This document shows, one piece after another, positions 4,478-7,531 of a stretch of 7,531 bases of DNA. The notes below the pieces were generated by a model. The model worked only from the letters and a program-made list of their open reading frames with translations. It was not told the origin of the DNA and made no database searches. Position 1 is the first letter of the stretch. Each line of letters begins with the position of its first letter. The translations under genes were made by a program, and so were the position numbers. Source of the DNA: CF-118 sp035689345 (GTDB lineage Bacteria; Chloroflexota; Dormibacteria; Dormibacterales; Dormibacteraceae); NCBI GenBank assembly GCA_035689345.1, contig DASSLR010000050.1, forward strand, positions 1 to 7,531, written 5' to 3'.

Positions 4478-5077
4478 CTAGCGCGACTCCTCGAGGCCCG
4501 CGCGCAGCAAGCCGGCGAGGTCCAGCCTGCGGTTGCCCAGGGCGTAGTGGCCGTTCTGATCGCGGTCCCACTCTTCCTTGGGCCGGTCCCAGCAGAGCTC
4601 GAGGCCGTTCTCCTCCGGGTCGCGCAGGTAGATGGCCTCGTGCGTGCCGTGGTCGTTGAAGCCGTCGATCGGGTACTCCGCGTCGCGCAGACGGCGCAGC
4701 GCGTCGCCCAATCCGGCTCGGGTCGGATAGCGGATCGCCAGGTGATAGAGGCCGGTCGTTCCCGGCGCCGCGGGCCGGCCGCCCTTCGACTCCCACGTGT
4801 TGAATCCGATGTGGTGGTGGTAACCGCCCGCTGAGACGAACAGGATCGTCGGCGCCTCTATGACCACGTCGAAGCCGAGGATGCCGACGTAGAAGGCCTT
4901 GATCTTCGCCAGGTCGCCCGCGCGGAGGTGAACGTGCCCGATGTCGACCCCGGCCTCGATGGGCCGCGGCGCGCGCTCCACCGGCGCAACCCCCGCCTCG
5001 ATCCCAGGGTTGCCCACGTACGAGCCGGTCGGGTTTTCCGTTTCAGCCGGTGCTTTCGTCTGCTCTTCCAGGTCCAT
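4478..5077 (-). CDS. VOC-family protein, CatE (catechol-2,3-dioxygenase)-like
   Basis: The 199-aa product has two vicinal-oxygen-chelate modules. Module one runs IGHVHLRAGDLAKIKAFYVG, LGFDV, then SAGGYHHHIGFNTWES (about 46-97). Module two runs GTTGLYHLAIRYPTR, a helix, then HEAIYLRDPEENGLELCWDR (about 106-165). Candidate metal ligands are H48 or H50, the H87-H89 cluster, H112 and E160. The tail WDRDQNGHYALGNRRLDLAGLL is typical of this subgroup. These proteins resemble extradiol dioxygenases or glyoxalases that hold a divalent metal; the real substrate is unknown. A Pro/Glu-rich leader of about 40 aa precedes the fold. ATG 5077, with AAGGG just upstream, lies inside the end of the glycosyltransferase gene (35-bp overlap), so translation is likely coupled. 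Confidence 0.9.
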   Translation of the reverse strand: MDLEEQTKAPAETENPTGSYVGNPGIEAGVAPVERAPRPIEAGVDIGHVHLRAGDLAKIKAFYVGILGFDVVIEAPTILFVSAGGYHHHIGFNTWESKGGRPAAPGTTGLYHLAIRYPTRAGLGDALRRLRDAEYPIDGFNDHGTHEAIYLRDPEENGLELCWDRPKEEWDRDQNGHYALGNRRLDLAGLLRAGLEESR

Positions 5078-6314
5078 GACCCTTCAACCTTACGGTCGCG
5101 GGCGCAATTCCGGCGGGCGGCGGTGCTTCGCGGCGCGCGAACCACATCACCCAGGCGATGGTCAGAGCGAGCATGACGAACACCGACGTACCTTCGATCC
5201 GCACCAGGTCCAGCGGGAGGTGCTGCTCCGAGCCGACCTCGGCGAGGAGTCCATAGATGGCCACGGCGACCGGCAGCAGCACCAGCCGCACGACGCCATC
5301 CGCGGACCGCCACGTGCCGGCGGCCCAGACGAATCCCAGCGTGAAGACCTCGAAGAAGTAGTAAGGCCAAACGGTCTTGGCGAGCATCGCGAAGGTGGCC
5401 GAGGTGAGAGTCATCGCCGCCAGCAGCCGGCCGCCCTCGAGGCCGCCACCGCGCGCCAGCCAGAGGTTCGTCGCCGCCACCGCAGCCACGACGACCACGA
5501 TGTCCCAGTGCTGCACGACCGATTCGAGCTGGCTGCCGCGCGTGAGGCTCCACACCGAGCCCGCCCCGACCTGCAGGGAGCCTCGATAGGTGAACAGCGA
5601 GTGGACCACCTCATCAGGGTCGGCGAGGAGGAACGGGGCCAGGATCGCGGCCACCGCGCCGGCCGCCGCCGCGAAGAACGCGATCGCACCGCGCAGGCCC
5701 CGCCGCACGCCGGCGAGCCCCAGGGGCACGGCCATCAGGACGGCGGAGCTGCGGGTCATGATCGCCAGGCCGAACGCGAGACCCGCGTTGAGCGGGCGTT
5801 TGTCCACCCATCTAGCTGCGAGCAGCAGCAACCAGATCTCGATCGGCTGCTCGATGTGACCGTAGCCCGCGACCGACTGCCACGCGAGCGTGTTCAGGGT
5901 GAGGATCGAGTACGCGAGCAGCCTCCTCGAGGGATTCAGCCGTGCGCCGCGCAAGCGCTCGATGGTCAGCACGGCCTCGCGTGCCATCAGAAGGATGAAC
6001 AGGCAGAACACGCCCATCGCGATCGCGCGTCGCTGCGTGGTCGCGTCGAGCCAACCTACTAAGTTCAGGACCACCGCGACGAGGCTCAGGGGCAGCAGCG
6101 CGACAGGGCCGTTCGCGTTCGGGTACAGGGCGTGCCCGCCCGCCGAATACACCAGGAGCGGATGGCCCTGGGCGGCGATCTTGGCGGAAGGCCAGAAGAA
6201 GATGTCGAGGTCGGTCGGCTGAAACGGCAGAAGGCCGACGCCGAACCACAGCGCCACGTACGGCACGATCCACGCGCGCGGATCGAGCAGCAGGGCAAAG
6301 CGTCGGGGCGCCAT
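5043..6314 (-). CDS. GT-C-type integral membrane glycosyltransferase (mannosyltransferase-like)
   Basis: The 423-aa product is a polytopic membrane protein with about 9-11 hydrophobic helices. The first loop after helix one carries TDLDIFFWPSAKIAAQGHPL (34-53), with acidic D35 and D37, the position where lipid-linked-sugar GT-C enzymes keep their catalytic aspartate. Later come GYGHIEQPIEIWLLLLAARW (150-169), LAFGLAIMTRSSAVL (179-193), and a loop TYRGSLQVGAGSVWSLTRG (242-260). This fits the DUF2029/GT87-like group that uses polyprenyl-phosphate sugars on the outer face of the membrane; the exact sugar and acceptor are unknown. ATG 6314 lies inside a perfect 8-bp inverted repeat, 16 bp after the protease stop. 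The C-terminal 60 or so residues end in a Pro/Ala/Gly-rich tail that overlaps the VOC gene. Confidence 0.82.
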   Translation of the reverse strand: MAPRRFALLLDPRAWIVPYVALWFGVGLLPFQPTDLDIFFWPSAKIAAQGHPLLVYSAGGHALYPNANGPVALLPLSLVAVVLNLVGWLDATTQRRAIAMGVFCLFILLMAREAVLTIERLRGARLNPSRRLLAYSILTLNTLAWQSVAGYGHIEQPIEIWLLLLAARWVDKRPLNAGLAFGLAIMTRSSAVLMAVPLGLAGVRRGLRGAIAFFAAAAGAVAAILAPFLLADPDEVVHSLFTYRGSLQVGAGSVWSLTRGSQLESVVQHWDIVVVVAAVAATNLWLARGGGLEGGRLLAAMTLTSATFAMLAKTVWPYYFFEVFTLGFVWAAGTWRSADGVVRLVLLPVAVAIYGLLAEVGSEQHLPLDLVRIEGTSVFVMLALTIAWVMWFARREAPPPAGIAPATVRLKGHGPGRADESTG

Positions 6315-6323
6315 CGGCGCCCC
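6305..6323 (-). promoter_or_regulatory. Perfect hairpin enclosing the glycosyltransferase start codon
   Basis: On the minus strand GGGGCGCC-GAT-GGCGCCCC is an 8-bp all-GC stem with a 3-nt loop, and the ATG (6314-6312) spans loop and stem. The stop of the preceding protease gene (6331) is 7 nt from its edge, so a ribosome terminating there would open the stem. It lacks a T-tract, which argues against a simple terminator. Confidence 0.55.
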
Positions 6324-6330
6324 GATTCTC

Positions 6331-7531
6331 TTAGATGGCGGGTCCCGAGGTCAGGGTCACCGAGGCGGTGTGCTTGGTGGCGCCGGTGACCCAGGTGATC
6401 GTGACCTGGTCGCCGGGCTTGAACTGGTGAAGTGCGTTGCCGAGTGAGTCGGAGGAGTCGACGACGGTGCTGTTCACCCCGGTGATGACCGATCCGGCCG
6501 TGATGCCCGCCTTCTCCGCGGGCGAGCCGGCGACGATCCTGCGCACCAACGCCCCCGAGTCGACGCTCAGGCCGAGCTGCGACGCGGTCGTCGCGTCGAC
6601 ATCCTGGACCGACACGCCGAGGTATCCGACCGGGCCGATGTAGATCCCGTCGCCCGCCCGCCCCGCGAGGATCTTGTCGGCGATGTCGGTCGCCTTGCTC
6701 GAGGGGATCGCGTAGGCGATGGTGGTCGAGTTCGATCGGAATCCCTGCGCCTCGCCGGCGGTGATGATGCCGATCACCTGGCCGGCGCTGTTCACGAGCG
6801 CACCGCCGGAGTCGCCGGGGCTGATCTCGGCGTCCGTCTGGATCATGCCGGTCAGCTGCTCGGCCTGGGAGCCGTTGTCGCTGGCCGTGATCGACTGGTC
6901 GAGCGCGGTGACGCTGCCCTGGGTGACGCGCGGCGCGCCGCCGAGGCCCAAAGCGTTGCCGAGGGCGAAGACGGTGTCGCCGACCTTCATGGACGACGAG
7001 TCGCCCATGGTGACGGTCGGGAGCCCCGACACACCGTTGATGTGGATGACCGCCAGGTCGTCCGCTGGGTCGACGCCGACCACGGTCGCCGTGTACCTGC
7101 CGGACTTGCCCTGGATCGTCACTCTGACGCTGATCGAGCCCTCGACCACGTGGTTGTTGGTGAGCACGTCGCCGGAGGACGTGATGATGAGCCCGGTCCC
7201 GGCCGCGGCCGCGGTGCCGCTGGCGGTCTGGATCGTGGTGTTGATGTCGACCACGGCGGGCGAGACCTTCTTCGAGATGGCGTTCAGGTCGAGGTTGGCT
7301 CCCGAAGTGCCCTGCTGAACCTTGGGCGCGGTCTGGACCTGCGCCTCCTGGGTGGCCGTGGTGTGGGTGCTGATGGACCTGGCCAGCGTCCAACCGACGC
7401 CGATGCCGCCACCTGTGGCGAGGAGGATCGCGGCCACGATGGCCGCGGCCAGGGTGCGCGCGAAGCTGGGGGAAGGGCGCGCGGTGGTGGTGGCGGCGGG
7501 CGCCGGCTGAACGGCAGGCTCGGGCGCCGGC
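6331..7531 (-). CDS. HtrA/DegP-like membrane-anchored serine protease with PDZ domain, N-terminus beyond window
   Basis: The visible part is 399 aa and stays open to the right edge, so the true start is outside; an internal GTG at 7437 falls within the membrane helix and is not the start. Domains in order: a Pro/Ala-rich cytoplasmic stretch (1-20), one membrane helix (about 24-47), a linker, a trypsin-like domain and a C-terminal PDZ (about 306-395). The catalytic triad is intact: H127 in TNNHVVEG, D158 in DPADDLAV, and S241 in ISPGDSGGAL. PDZ landmarks are GYLGVSVQDV, VRRIVAGSPAEKAGI and GSVITGVN. Such proteases degrade or sense misfolded envelope proteins on the outer face of the membrane. 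It is the first visible gene of the protease-glycosyltransferase-VOC run and ends with TAA. Confidence 0.93.
   Translation of the reverse strand, partial: PAPEPAVQPAPAATTTARPSPSFARTLAAAIVAAILLATGGGIGVGWTLARSISTHTTATQEAQVQTAPKVQQGTSGANLDLNAISKKVSPAVVDINTTIQTASGTAAAAGTGLIITSSGDVLTNNHVVEGSISVRVTIQGKSGRYTATVVGVDPADDLAVIHINGVSGLPTVTMGDSSSMKVGDTVFALGNALGLGGAPRVTQGSVTALDQSITASDNGSQAEQLTGMIQTDAEISPGDSGGALVNSAGQVIGIITAGEAQGFRSNSTTIAYAIPSSKATDIADKILAGRAGDGIYIGPVGYLGVSVQDVDATTASQLGLSVDSGALVRRIVAGSPAEKAGITAGSVITGVNSTVVDSSDSLGNALHQFKPGDQVTITWVTGATKHTASVTLTSGPAI

Noticed and set aside
4941..6062. Plus-strand open frame of 373 codons
   Set aside because: Antisense to the VOC and glycosyltransferase genes; composition is Arg/Gln/His-rich low complexity with no fold signal.
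6719..7318. Plus-strand open frame of 199 codons with hydrophobic character
   Set aside because: Antisense to the protease core; no ribosome site or motif, and the protease frame has an intact catalytic triad here.
6086..7393. Minus-strand open frame of 435 codons overlapping the protease
   Set aside because: It is an alternate frame of the HtrA gene and the start of the glycosyltransferase; the product is Arg/His/Gly-rich while the other frames carry clear domains.
6331..7437. HtrA gene taken as complete from a GTG at 7437
   Set aside because: The frame continues without a stop to the window edge, and the GTG lies in the membrane helix, so the gene is 5'-partial.

Overview
The window is a stretch of ordinary chromosomal DNA from a very GC-rich bacterium. 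I see no phage, plasmid, IS, tRNA, rRNA or CRISPR signal. The genes point to a soil or sediment organism of the Actinomycetota, Dormibacterota or Chloroflexota kind: two different families of F420-linked split-barrel enzymes (PPOX of the Rv3369 type and a Ddn/DUF385-type protein), a CatE-like VOC protein, a stand-alone MOSC protein, a cupin and a DinB-fold protein. Starts are mixed ATG, GTG and TTG, and genes are tightly packed, with 4-bp and 35-bp overlaps and a TAG-TTG junction. The phylum cannot be fixed from the sequence alone.

Layout. (1) Positions 1-1082, minus strand: an uncharacterised 143-aa protein, then a four-helix membrane protein joined to it by a GTGA overlap, then a DinB-like protein that runs off the left edge. 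(2) Positions 1083-1210: a gap with a repeat-like element and a strong GC hairpin. (3) Positions 1211-2425, minus strand: a small four-helix membrane protein, a cupin and a PPOX-family F420-type oxidoreductase in a probable operon. (4) Positions 2461-2934, plus strand: a MOSC protein, divergent from that operon across only 35 bp that hold a 7-bp inverted repeat. (5) Positions 3026-3940, minus strand: two tandem paralogues, each a single N-terminal membrane helix plus a small soluble domain, separated by a convincing intrinsic terminator. (6) Positions 4057-4473, plus strand: a Ddn-like deazaflavin (F420)-dependent nitroreductase-family protein. (7) Positions 4478-7531, minus strand: an HtrA-type membrane serine protease (N-terminus beyond the right edge), a GT-C-type integral membrane glycosyltransferase and a VOC/CatE-like dioxygenase-fold protein, tightly coupled in that order.

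How the genes fit together. Most genes look like single-step redox, detoxification or housekeeping functions with no common pathway. The protease-glycosyltransferase-VOC run is probably one transcript, but shared function is not evident. The least explained part is the paralogue pair at 3026-3940: two related membrane-anchored proteins of unknown function, both ending in RREVA and both with a GGAGGT ribosome-binding site, with a terminator placed exactly between them. I found no clear evidence of a new multi-gene system; that pair and several start-codon-proximal hairpins are the best leads.
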